Assembly (NCBI RefSeq): GCF_000282995.1
Contig: NZ_ALEE01000130.1
Location: 1 to 6,232 of the forward strand
Reading direction: 5' to 3'
Source of the DNA: Melaminivora alkalimesophila
GTDB lineage: Bacteria > Pseudomonadota > Gammaproteobacteria > Burkholderiales > Burkholderiaceae_C
DNA length: 6,232 nt
The position numbers were made by a program, and so were the translations under genes. A model generated the notes under the pieces. It was not told the origin of the DNA. It saw only the letters and a list, made by a program, of their open reading frames with translations, and did no database searches. Below are positions 1-5,087 of the stretch, piece after piece; position 1 is the stretch's first letter; every line of letters starts with the position of its first letter.

Positions 1-1966
1 CCGCCAGCGGCACCGGCGGGTAGAGGTGCACCTGCTCGCCCCCGGGCAGGCCGGCGGCACGCGCCGCCTCGCAGGCGGCGGTGAGGAAGCCCTGCGCTGC
101 CTCCTGGGTGCTGGCGTCGGCGCGCACCAGCGCCTGCCAGGCAAAGGGCGGCATGCCGGCGCCGGCGCGCTCGGCGAGCTGCTGGTCGGCAAAGGACGGC
201 CAGTCGTGGCGGCGCAGCGCGGCATAGACCGGGTGGTCGGGGTGCCAGGTCTGGATCCACATCTCGGGCGGGCTGCCCTGCGCCGCGACGTAGTGCGCGT
301 CGCGCCCGGCGCGGCCGGCGGCCTGCAGCAGCAGGGCGAACAGGCGTTCGGGCGCGCGGAAATCGCTGGAAAACAGCGCGCCGTCGGGCTGCACCGCCGC
401 GACCAGGGTGATGCGCCGGAAATCGTGCCCCTTGGCGACCATCTGCGTGCCCACCAGCACATCCACCTCGCCGGCGTGCACGTGCGCCAGCTGTTCCTCC
501 AGCGCACCCTTGGCGCGCGTGGTGTCGGCGTCGATGCGCGCCACCCGCGCGGCGCGGCCCTGCGGGCCGACGACCACGTTGCGCAGCAGGCTGCCGAGCT
601 GCTCCTCCAGCTGCTCGGTGCCGCGCCCGATGGGCGTGATGTCCAGGTTCCCGCAGGACGGGCAGGCGCGCGGCACGCGGCTGGTGGCGCCGCAGTGGTG
701 GCAGCGCAGCGTGCGGTCGCTCTTGTGGAACACCTGGTGCGCGCTGCAGTGTGGACAGTCGCTCTTCCAGCCGCAGGCGTGGCAGTGCAGCACGGGCGCG
801 AAGCCGCGCCGGTTGAGCAGCACCAGGCATTGCTCGCCGCGTTGCACGCGCTCGGTGATGGCGGCCAGCAGCGGCGGCGAGAAGGCACTGCCGCGCGGCT
901 GCTGGCCCATGTCCACGATGCGCACCTGCGGCAGTTCGCCGGCGCCGATGCGGCTGGGCATGGACAGGCGCTGGTAGCGGCCGCTGCGCGCGTCGCCGGG
1001 TGTGGCCGGGCTGCTGGCGTGCCAACTCTCCAGCGAGGGCGTGGCGCTGCCGAGGATCACCCGGGCGCCCTGGTCGTGGCCGCGCCACAGGGCCAGGTCG
1101 CGGGCGTGGTAGCGCGCGCCTTCCTGCTGTTTGTAGCTGGGATCGTGCTCCTCGTCCACCACGATCAGCGCCAGGCCGGGCAGGCTGGCAAAGACCGCCA
1201 TGCGCGTGCCGAGCACGATGCGCGCCTGGCCCGCGTGCGCCGCCAGCCAGCTGCGCAGCCGCTGCGGCCCGGTCATGCCGCTGTGCAGGCTGACCACGGC
1301 GGCCTCGCCGTACAGCGGCGCGAAGCGCGCACGCACCCGCGCCTCCAGCTGGGGCGTGAGGTTGATCTCCGGCACCAGCACCAGCGCCTGGGCGGCCGGA
1401 TCGGCGGCCAGCGCCCGGGCGATGCAGTGCAGGTAGACCTCGGTCTTGCCGCTGCCGGTGCTGCCGAACAGCAGGAACGGCCCCGGGCCGGCTTCGATGG
1501 CGGCCATGGCGTGCGCCTGCTCGGGGCTGGGGACGACCTCCGGGGCGGCGGTGGCGGGGCTGGAGGGCGCAGGCGCCCGGCGCAGGCGCCGCGCCAGCTG
1601 CTCGGGGCCGAGTTCGCGCAGCTGCGGCGGCAGGGCCGCCAAGGCGACCTCGCCCACGGAGCGCTGGTAGTAGCGCGCCGCGAACTGCACCAGGCGCCGC
1701 CAGGGTGCATCGAGCGGCGCCAGGCCTTCGAGCACGCCGGCGATGGCGCGCGGAGCGACGCCCTCCGGCAGGGGCGCGCCACCGTCCGGCGGGGCATCCC
1801 ACACGACGCCGAGCACCTCGCGGCTGCCCAGCGGCACGCGCACCAGCGTCCCGGGCGGCAGCGGCGCCGCGCTCGCGTAGCTGAGCAGGTCGCCGAGGGC
1901 GGAGTGCGCCGGCGTGCTGACGGCAATGGACAGCAGGTGGCTCGGAGGCTCGGCGGGTGTGTTCAT
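1..1966 (-). CDS. priA: Primosomal protein N' (replication-restart helicase PriA), C-terminus cut off by the window edge
   Basis: PriA is a 3'-5' superfamily 2 DNA helicase that recognises stalled or repaired forks and reloads DnaB. I translated the minus strand from the ATG at 1966-1964; 655 codons stay open to position 2, and the last residues lie outside the window (E. coli PriA has 732). Visible in order: an N-terminal 3'-end-binding domain (about 12-115); Walker A GSTGSGKT at 168-175; motif LVPEI after residue 195; the DEEH box at 271-274 followed by SYKQQEG; LGSATPSLES at 305-314; eight zinc-binding cysteines at 395, 398, 404, 407, 422, 425, 435 and 438; GTQMVAKGHDF around 506-516; and QAAGRAGR at 548-555. 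No frameshift is seen and every core motif is intact. The segment between the N-terminal domain and Walker A is only about 54 residues, against about 122 in E. coli, so the winged-helix domain seems absent. The start fits the family N-terminus, although no clear ribosome binding site precedes it. Confidence 0.97.
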   Translation of the reverse strand, partial: MNTPAEPPSHLLSIAVSTPAHSALGDLLSYASAAPLPPGTLVRVPLGSREVLGVVWDAPPDGGAPLPEGVAPRAIAGVLEGLAPLDAPWRRLVQFAARYYQRSVGEVALAALPPQLRELGPEQLARRLRRAPAPSSPATAAPEVVPSPEQAHAMAAIEAGPGPFLLFGSTGSGKTEVYLHCIARALAADPAAQALVLVPEINLTPQLEARVRARFAPLYGEAAVVSLHSGMTGPQRLRSWLAAHAGQARIVLGTRMAVFASLPGLALIVVDEEHDPSYKQQEGARYHARDLALWRGHDQGARVILGSATPSLESWHASSPATPGDARSGRYQRLSMPSRIGAGELPQVRIVDMGQQPRGSAFSPPLLAAITERVQRGEQCLVLLNRRGFAPVLHCHACGWKSDCPHCSAHQVFHKSDRTLRCHHCGATSRVPRACPSCGNLDITPIGRGTEQLEEQLGSLLRNVVVGPQGRAARVARIDADTTRAKGALEEQLAHVHAGEVDVLVGTQMVAKGHDFRRITLVAAVQPDGALFSSDFRAPERLFALLLQAAGRAGRDAHYVAAQGSPPEMWIQTWHPDHPVYAALRRHDWPSFADQQLAERAGAGMPPFAWQALVRADASTQEAAQGFLTAACEAARAAGLPGGEQVHLYPPVPLA

Positions 1967-1993
1967 GGGAAGGGGCCGACGTCCGTGCCGACC

Positions 1994-2002
1994 TGTGGAC
2001 AA
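1994..2002 (-). promoter_or_regulatory. DnaA-box-like 9-mer, priA-proximal
   Basis: The minus strand reads TTGTCCACA, one mismatch from the DnaA consensus TTWTNCACA. It begins 28 bases upstream of the priA ATG. An adjoining 9-mer at 2006-2014 (minus strand CTTTCCACA) is also one mismatch away. The position would suit DnaA-linked control of priA or DnaA titration, but binding is inferred from sequence only. Confidence 0.4.
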
Positions 2003-2017
2003 CTTTGTGGAAAGCGC

Positions 2018-2046
2018 GCCGGCGATCCCCGCGGGGGCCGGCCGGC
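2018..2046. repeat. GC-rich inverted repeat in the priA leader
   Basis: GCCGGC at 2018-2023 can pair with GCCGGC at 2041-2046. The 10-base palindrome CCCCGCGGGG lies between them at 2027-2036. On the minus strand this would fold in the untranslated leader about 52-80 bases ahead of the priA start. No T-tract follows, so it is not a standard terminator; it may be a leader structure or simply a consequence of high GC content. Confidence 0.35.
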
Positions 2047-2121
2047 AGGCGCTGTCGTGCTATCGAATTTCCAGTTTCTGCAGCAAAAGTCCGTTATGAA
2101 TCAAGCACTTTGCTGCGCCGC

Positions 2122-2140
2122 AAAAAAGCGCCCCGAGCGC
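2122..2140 (-). terminator. Probable intrinsic terminator, minus strand
   Basis: Reading the minus strand, GCGC (2140-2137) and GCGC (2131-2128) form a short GC stem that can be extended by flanking G-U pairs, and six T residues follow directly (2127-2122). This is the classic stem plus T-tract arrangement, though the stem is short. It would stop transcripts coming from the hemE side about 410 bases past the hemE stop, or end a small RNA started within the region. It lies about 156 bases upstream of priA, implying that priA has its own promoter. Confidence 0.5.
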
Positions 2141-2179
2141 CAGAGCCCTGCGCCGGGCCTGCGCCCGCTCGTCCAAACA

Positions 2180-2188
2180 TGTGAACAA
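2180..2188 (-). promoter_or_regulatory. DnaA-box-like 9-mer, central
   Basis: The minus strand reads TTGTTCACA, one mismatch from TTWTNCACA, in the same orientation as its neighbours. A perfect TTGACA hexamer lies just upstream on the minus strand (2200-2195), but no good -10 element follows at normal spacing, so I do not call a promoter. Confidence 0.35.
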
Positions 2189-2314
2189 CTCGCTTGTCAA
2201 GGCCTGTGGCGGTGGCATTTCGTGGTAAGCCAATGCGAACAAATCGGGAAGCAGGCTGCAGTTTGTCAGGCAAGTCGTTGATTTTGCAAGTCTTTGTCGG
2301 TTAGTCCAGAATTT

Positions 2315-2428
2315 CTGTGGATAACTTTGTGGGCAACCCCCGGGAAAAGCCGCCAAGCCCTTGTCGCTCGCGGCTTTGCACGGAATGCACAGCAAAACGG
2401 CATCCGCGCGTGTTCCTTGTGAATCAAG
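2315..2428 (+). repeat. Diverged repeat module, copy B
   Basis: This is the second copy of the ordered blocks described for 1993-2105: CTGTGGATAACTTTGTGG at 2315-2332, CAGCAAAA at 2390-2397 and TGAATCAAG at 2420-2428. It carries the only perfect DnaA box. The third block sits inside a perfect small inverted repeat at 2415-2429 (stem CCTTG/CAAGG, 5-base loop), which copy A does not preserve. The copies are about 322 bases apart, start to start. Confidence 0.55.
2316..2324 (-). promoter_or_regulatory. Perfect consensus DnaA box
   Basis: The minus strand reads TTATCCACA, identical to the strong DnaA-binding consensus. It adjoins the AT-rich pocket at 2281-2330. One perfect 9-mer could occur by chance in a genome, but here it is accompanied by several one-mismatch relatives in the same orientation within about 530 bases. 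Confidence 0.5.
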
Positions 2429-2429
2429 G
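2415..2429. repeat. Small perfect inverted repeat
   Basis: CCTTG at 2415-2419 and CAAGG at 2425-2429 are exact reverse complements around a 5-base loop. It overlaps the third block of repeat copy B and a further one-mismatch DnaA-like 9-mer at 2418-2426. It could be a protein-binding palindrome or a weak RNA hairpin. Confidence 0.35.
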
Positions 2430-2513
2430 ACTTAGGCGAAGTGCAGCGGCGCCGGGCGGGAAGTCCCTCGCCAACACCGGCCTGCCGTCCGCAGCCCCGC
2501 CGCGCCTGGAAAA

Positions 2514-2522
2514 TGTGCACAA
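2514..2522 (-). promoter_or_regulatory. DnaA-box-like 9-mer, hemE-proximal
   Basis: The minus strand reads TTGTGCACA, one mismatch from TTWTNCACA, 31 bases past the hemE stop codon. Its TGTGCACA core is itself palindromic, so other proteins could recognise it. Confidence 0.3.
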
Positions 2523-2534
2523 CTGGGGCCTGGG

Positions 2535-2552
2535 GCGGCCGGCAGCGGCCGC
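2535..2552 (-). terminator. Hairpin abutting the hemE stop codon
   Basis: On the minus strand GCGGCCG and CGGCCGC form a perfect 7-base-pair GC stem with the 4-base loop CTGC, starting immediately after the hemE stop. A C-rich stretch rather than a T-tract follows. It may protect the mRNA 3' end or assist factor-dependent termination; it is not a canonical intrinsic terminator. Confidence 0.4.
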
Positions 2553-3683
2553 TCAGCCGCGGCGCAGCGCGCGCGAGTGGCTGTGCACGGCCTCCACCAG
2601 CGCCGTCACGTGCTCCGGCGGCGTGAACTGGCTGATGCCGTGGCCGAGGTTGAAGATGTGCGTCGGGCCGGTGGTCGACGGGTCGGTGTGGGGCCGTCCG
2701 AAGCTGTCGAGCACGGCACGCGCCTGGGCGGCCACGGCCTCCGGGGAGGCGAACAGCACGTTCGGGTCGAGGTTGCCCTGCAGCGCCTTGCCCGGCCCGC
2801 CCGCCGTGCCGCCCACCAGGGCGCGCGCGCGCCCCAGGTTCACGGTCCAGTCCACGCCCAGCACCTCGCAGTCGAGTGCGCTGTCCATGTCGGCCAGCCA
2901 CAGGCCGCCGCCCTTGGTGAAGACGATGCGTGGCACGTCCTGGCCGTCCGGTCCGGTGCGCTTCAGCCCGGCGAGCACCTGGCGCGTGTAGGCCAGGCTG
3001 AACTCCTGGAAGCAGCCGTCGGCCAGCACGCCGCCCCAGCTGTCGAACACCATCACCGCCTGGGCGCCGGCGTCGATCTGCGCATTCAGGTAGGTGGCCA
3101 CCGCCTCGGCGTTCACCGCGAGGATGCGGTGCATCAGGTCGGGGCGCGCATACATCATGCTCTTGACCAGCCGGTAGTCCTGCGAGCCCCGGCCCTCGAC
3201 CATGTAGCAGGCCAGCGTCCAGGGGCTGCCGGAGAAGCCGATCAGCGGCACGCGCCCGGCCAGCGCCCGGCGGATGCTGGTCACGGCGTCGAACACGTAG
3301 CGCAGCCTGTCCATGTCGGGCACCGCCAGGCGCGCCACGTCCGCCTCCTCGCGCACCGGATGGGCGAAGCGCGGGCCTTCCCCTTCCGCGAAGGACAGTT
3401 CCAGGCCCATGGCGTCGGGCACGGTGAGGATGTCGGAGAACAGGATCGAGGCATCCAGCGCGAAGCGCTCCAGGGGCTGCAGCGTGACCTCGGTGGCGTA
3501 GTCCACGTGGGTTGCCAGCCCCATGAAGCTGCCGGCGCGTGCGCGCGTCGCCTTGTACTCGGGCAGGTAGCGGCCCGCCTGGCGCATCAGCCACAGCGGC
3601 GTGTACTCCGTCGCTTGGCGCCGGCAGGCGCGCAGGAAGGTGTCGTTTTGCAACGGGGCGAAAGAGGAGGAAGCGGTAGTCAT
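2553..3683 (-). CDS. hemE: Uroporphyrinogen decarboxylase HemE
   Basis: HemE removes the four acetate carboxyl groups of uroporphyrinogen III to give coproporphyrinogen III, a cytoplasmic, cofactor-free step of heme synthesis. The protein is complete at 376 residues, close to the usual 350-370, as a single TIM-barrel domain. Signature motifs are clear: [13 protein letters not shown] at 31-43, with the substrate-carboxylate arginines R34 and R38; [12 protein letters not shown] at 82-93, with the catalytic aspartate D84; [13 protein letters not shown] at 152-164, with the conserved tyrosine Y160; and NLGHGI near the C-terminus, with the conserved histidine H348. The start at 3683 gives [16 protein letters not shown], which fits family N-termini; the same frame stays open 65 codons upstream, but that extension resembles nothing. 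No Shine-Dalgarno is evident and a -10-like GACAAT lies 8 bases before the ATG, suggesting a leaderless mRNA. It is divergent from the substrate-binding protein gene. Confidence 0.98.
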   Translation of the reverse strand: MTTASSSFAPLQNDTFLRACRRQATEYTPLWLMRQAGRYLPEYKATRARAGSFMGLATHVDYATEVTLQPLERFALDASILFSDILTVPDAMGLELSFAEGEGPRFAHPVREEADVARLAVPDMDRLRYVFDAVTSIRRALAGRVPLIGFSGSPWTLACYMVEGRGSQDYRLVKSMMYARPDLMHRILAVNAEAVATYLNAQIDAGAQAVMVFDSWGGVLADGCFQEFSLAYTRQVLAGLKRTGPDGQDVPRIVFTKGGGLWLADMDSALDCEVLGVDWTVNLGRARALVGGTAGGPGKALQGNLDPNVLFASPEAVAAQARAVLDSFGRPHTDPSTTGPTHIFNLGHGISQFTPPEHVTALVEAVHSHSRALRRG

Positions 3684-3691
3684 GGGCGCCG

Positions 3692-3720
3692 ATTGTCGCA
3701 GCGCGCGCCGAAGGCCACGA
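3692..3720 (-). promoter_or_regulatory. Candidate hemE promoter, near-leaderless
   Basis: On the minus strand GACAAT (3697-3692) resembles a -10 box and lies 8 bases before the hemE ATG. With a 17-base spacer the -35 position (3720-3715) reads TCGTGG, which is poor. Transcription from this -10 would start at or within a few bases of the ATG, matching the lack of a Shine-Dalgarno. The -10 is plausible, but the weak -35 keeps confidence low. Confidence 0.35.
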
Positions 3721-3809
3721 GGGAGACCGCGGCAAGCGAGCGCGGCTGCGCGCCCGTTGATGTGGATTAAGCGGGGCCGGGATCGGTGGTTTTTCGTCCG
3801 CCCGGTCGG

Positions 3810-3815
3810 TAATAT
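3810..3815 (+). promoter_or_regulatory. Candidate -10 element for the binding-protein gene
   Basis: TAATAT stands out in GC-rich DNA 68 bases before the ATG at 3884 and would give a leader of about 60 bases. The -35 position at 17-base spacing (3787-3792) reads TGGTTT, a poor match, so an activator or an alternative sigma factor would be needed if this is the promoter. Confidence 0.3.
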
Positions 3816-3862
3816 GCTGCCCCAACTCAAAACCATGATGGCAGTGTTGTTGCTGCCCCAAC
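3815..3862 (+). repeat. 12-base exact direct repeat in the binding-protein gene leader
   Basis: TGCTGCCCCAAC occurs at 3815-3826 and again at 3851-3862, start to start 36 bases. The first copy overlaps the end of the candidate -10 and the second ends just before the ribosome binding site. Paired direct repeats over a promoter and leader are typical of operator sites, but no regulator is identified. Confidence 0.45.
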
Positions 3863-3867
3863 CCCGT

Positions 3868-3875
3868 AGAGAGGA
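3868..3875 (+). promoter_or_regulatory. Ribosome binding site of the binding-protein gene
   Basis: AGAGAGGA lies 8 bases ahead of the ATG at 3884, a good purine-rich Shine-Dalgarno that fixes the start. It is the only clear one in the window; hemE and priA lack an equivalent. Confidence 0.75.
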
Positions 3876-3883
3876 CAAATCCC

Positions 3884-5044
3884 ATGAGAGACAGGCTGCG
3901 AACCCTGGCCCTGCCCTTCCTGAGCGCCTGCCTGGCCTTGGCGGCCGGGCTGTTTTCCCCGGGCGCTCACGCCCAGGAGGGTCTGGGTGTGACGGATGCG
4001 GAAATCCTGATCGGCCAGTCGTGCCAGCTCACGGGGCCGCTGGAGGGCATCACGCGCGAGGTCCGCCAGGGCGCGAGCCTGTATTTCGACCACATCAACG
4101 CTCAGGGCGGAGTGCGCGGCCGCAAGATCCGCGTGCTCGCGCTGGACGATGCCTACGACCCGGCCAGGGCCGAGGCCAACACCCGCCAGCTGATCGACCG
4201 GGACAAGGTGCTGGCGCTGTTCCAGTACGCCGGAACGCCCCCGGCCCTGGCCGGCATGAAGCTTGCCGAGGAGCGCGGCGTGCCGCTGGTCGCGCCCTTC
4301 ACCGGTTCCGAGGCACTGCGGGAGAAATCGCTGCGCTGGGTCTTCAACATCAAGGCCGGCTACGCCACCGAGCTCGATGCCATGGTCCGCCACCAGGCGT
4401 CCATGGGCATGCAGCGCGTGGCGGCCGTGTACCTGGACAATCCCTTCGGTACCGGCGGGCTGGCGGCGGTGGAGCAGTCGGTCCGAAAGCACGGCGTGAA
4501 CCTGGTGGCCACGGCGCCCCTGCGGGTCGATGGTGCGGGCATGGCCGGGGCGGTGGCAGCGGTCGCGCAGCACAATCCGCAGGCGATCATCGTCATCAGT
4601 GCCGGCAAGCCGAGCGTGGACTTCATCGCCGCCTACCAGGCAGCCGGTCATCCCACTTCCTTCTACGTGTTGTCGGTGATCAGCAACGTGCAGCTGGTGG
4701 AGGGGCTGGGCGAGCGCGCGCGCGGCGTGATCGTCTCGCAGGTGGTGCCCTCGCCGTGGAACGCCAGCCTGCCGCTGGTGCGGGAGTTCCAGGCACTGGC
4801 CCGGGCCCAGGGGCTGACCGAATACACCTTCAGCCACATGGACGGCTTCCTGTCGGCCAAATTCCTGGTCGAGGCGCTGCAGCGCGCCGGCGCCCGGCCG
4901 ACGCGCGCCAGCCTGGCGCAGGCCATGGAGTCGATCCAGACGAATTTCGGCGGATTCGCCGTGGAACTGTCTCCCACGGAGCACAGCTCCGGCAAGTTCG
5001 TCGACCTCCTGATGATGGGCCGCGACGGGCGCCTGACCCGCTAG
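3884..5044 (+). CDS. Periplasmic ABC-transporter substrate-binding protein, branched-chain amino acid (LivJ/LivK) type
   Basis: This 386-residue protein is complete, the usual size for type I periplasmic binding proteins (Peripla_BP_6), which capture amino acids, amides or aromatic acids for an ABC importer. A Sec signal peptide is plain: positively charged MRDRLR, a hydrophobic stretch of about residues 7-24, and a signal peptidase I site AHA|QEG after residue 30. Family features follow: [12 protein letters not shown] at 41-52, [19 protein letters not shown] at 71-89 (the family's hallmark INxxGGxxGRxxxL region), [19 protein letters not shown] at 128-146, and [16 protein letters not shown] around 182-197. 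LSAC at 13-16 also matches a lipobox, so lipoprotein anchoring is a less likely alternative. Permease or ATPase genes are not present in the window and both neighbours lie on the other strand, so it looks like an orphan binding protein serving a distant transporter. The ligand cannot be read from sequence. Confidence 0.93.
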   Translation: MRDRLRTLALPFLSACLALAAGLFSPGAHAQEGLGVTDAEILIGQSCQLTGPLEGITREVRQGASLYFDHINAQGGVRGRKIRVLALDDAYDPARAEANTRQLIDRDKVLALFQYAGTPPALAGMKLAEERGVPLVAPFTGSEALREKSLRWVFNIKAGYATELDAMVRHQASMGMQRVAAVYLDNPFGTGGLAAVEQSVRKHGVNLVATAPLRVDGAGMAGAVAAVAQHNPQAIIVISAGKPSVDFIAAYQAAGHPTSFYVLSVISNVQLVEGLGERARGVIVSQVVPSPWNASLPLVREFQALARAQGLTEYTFSHMDGFLSAKFLVEALQRAGARPTRASLAQAMESIQTNFGGFAVELSPTEHSSGKFVDLLMMGRDGRLTR

Positions 5045-5061
5045 GGCTGGCGAGGCTGCCG

Positions 5062-5087
5062 GGCGGCGCCTGCGCTACAGCGCCGCC
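5062..5087. terminator. Hairpin across the convergent gene ends
   Basis: GGCGGCGC at 5062-5069 and GCGCCGCC at 5080-5087 are exact reverse complements with a 10-base loop that contains the dsbD stop codon (5075-5077). It begins 17 bases after the binding-protein gene stop. It could serve transcripts from both directions, but neither side has a T-tract, so efficiency as an intrinsic terminator is doubtful. Confidence 0.4.

Larger units (their letters stand above)
1993..2105 (+). repeat. Diverged repeat module, copy A
   Basis: Three blocks occur in a fixed order: CTGTGGACAACTTTGTGG at 1993-2010, CAGCAAAA at 2081-2088 and TGAATCAAG at 2097-2105. The same blocks recur in the same order in copy B at 2315-2428. 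The first block matches at 17 of 18 bases and the other two are exact. The distance from first to third block is 104 bases here and 105 in copy B. DNA between the blocks is not obviously conserved, as expected for an old tandem duplication or for a repeated binding-site array. Confidence 0.55.
1967..2552. other. 586-base gene-free region between hemE and priA
   Basis: No convincing gene lies here. The only intergenic frame of any size, 111 codons on the minus strand at 2060-2395, matches no family I recognise and runs through the repeats and a terminator-like hairpin. What is visible instead: DnaA-box-like 9-mers in a shared orientation, two diverged copies of an ordered set of sequence blocks, two AT-rich pockets (19 of 50 bases G/C at 2061-2110 and 18 of 50 at 2281-2330) in otherwise very GC-rich DNA, an intrinsic-terminator-like hairpin on the minus strand, and GC-rich inverted repeats near both ends. 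The region must contain the priA promoter and the hemE transcript end. Its length and base composition suggest an extra regulatory or replication-related role, which is inference. Confidence 0.8.
3684..3883. promoter_or_regulatory. Divergent promoter region between hemE and the substrate-binding protein gene
   Basis: These 200 bases must drive hemE leftward and the binding-protein gene rightward. Visible signals are a hemE -10-like element at 3692-3697, a rightward -10-like TAATAT at 3810-3815, a 12-base direct repeat (3815-3826 and 3851-3862), a one-mismatch DnaA-like 9-mer at 3761-3769 (minus strand TAATCCACA), and a ribosome binding site at 3868-3875. No convincing -35 elements are seen for either direction. 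Confidence 0.6.

Noticed and set aside
2190..2200. A perfect TTGACA hexamer on the minus strand (2200-2195) as a promoter
   Set aside because: At 16-18 base spacing the following sequence (such as TTTGGA) is a poor -10, so the -35 match alone is not enough.
26..2281. A 751-codon open frame on the plus strand covering the priA region
   Set aside because: It is antisense to a PriA with all motifs intact. Its translation is low-complexity Ala/Gly/Arg/Gln/His-rich with no recognisable domain, as expected from GC-rich third positions, and it runs on into the intergenic repeats.
2060..2395. A 111-codon minus-strand frame inside the hemE-priA intergenic region
   Set aside because: It has no recognised motif or clear ribosome binding site, and it crosses the terminator-like hairpin and several repeat blocks. 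It contains several cysteines but no spaced metal-binding pattern I trust. A conserved small protein is not excluded, but I cannot support one.
1967..2552. The intergenic region as the chromosome origin itself
   Set aside because: Only one box is perfect, the AT-rich pockets are short and not tandem 13-mer-like, and neither dnaA, dnaN, rpmH nor gidA is nearby. A DnaA-binding accessory site is the more modest reading.
2266..3885. A 539-codon minus-strand frame overlapping hemE
   Set aside because: It is hemE read in the wrong frame; HemE motifs occur only in the 2553-3683 frame.
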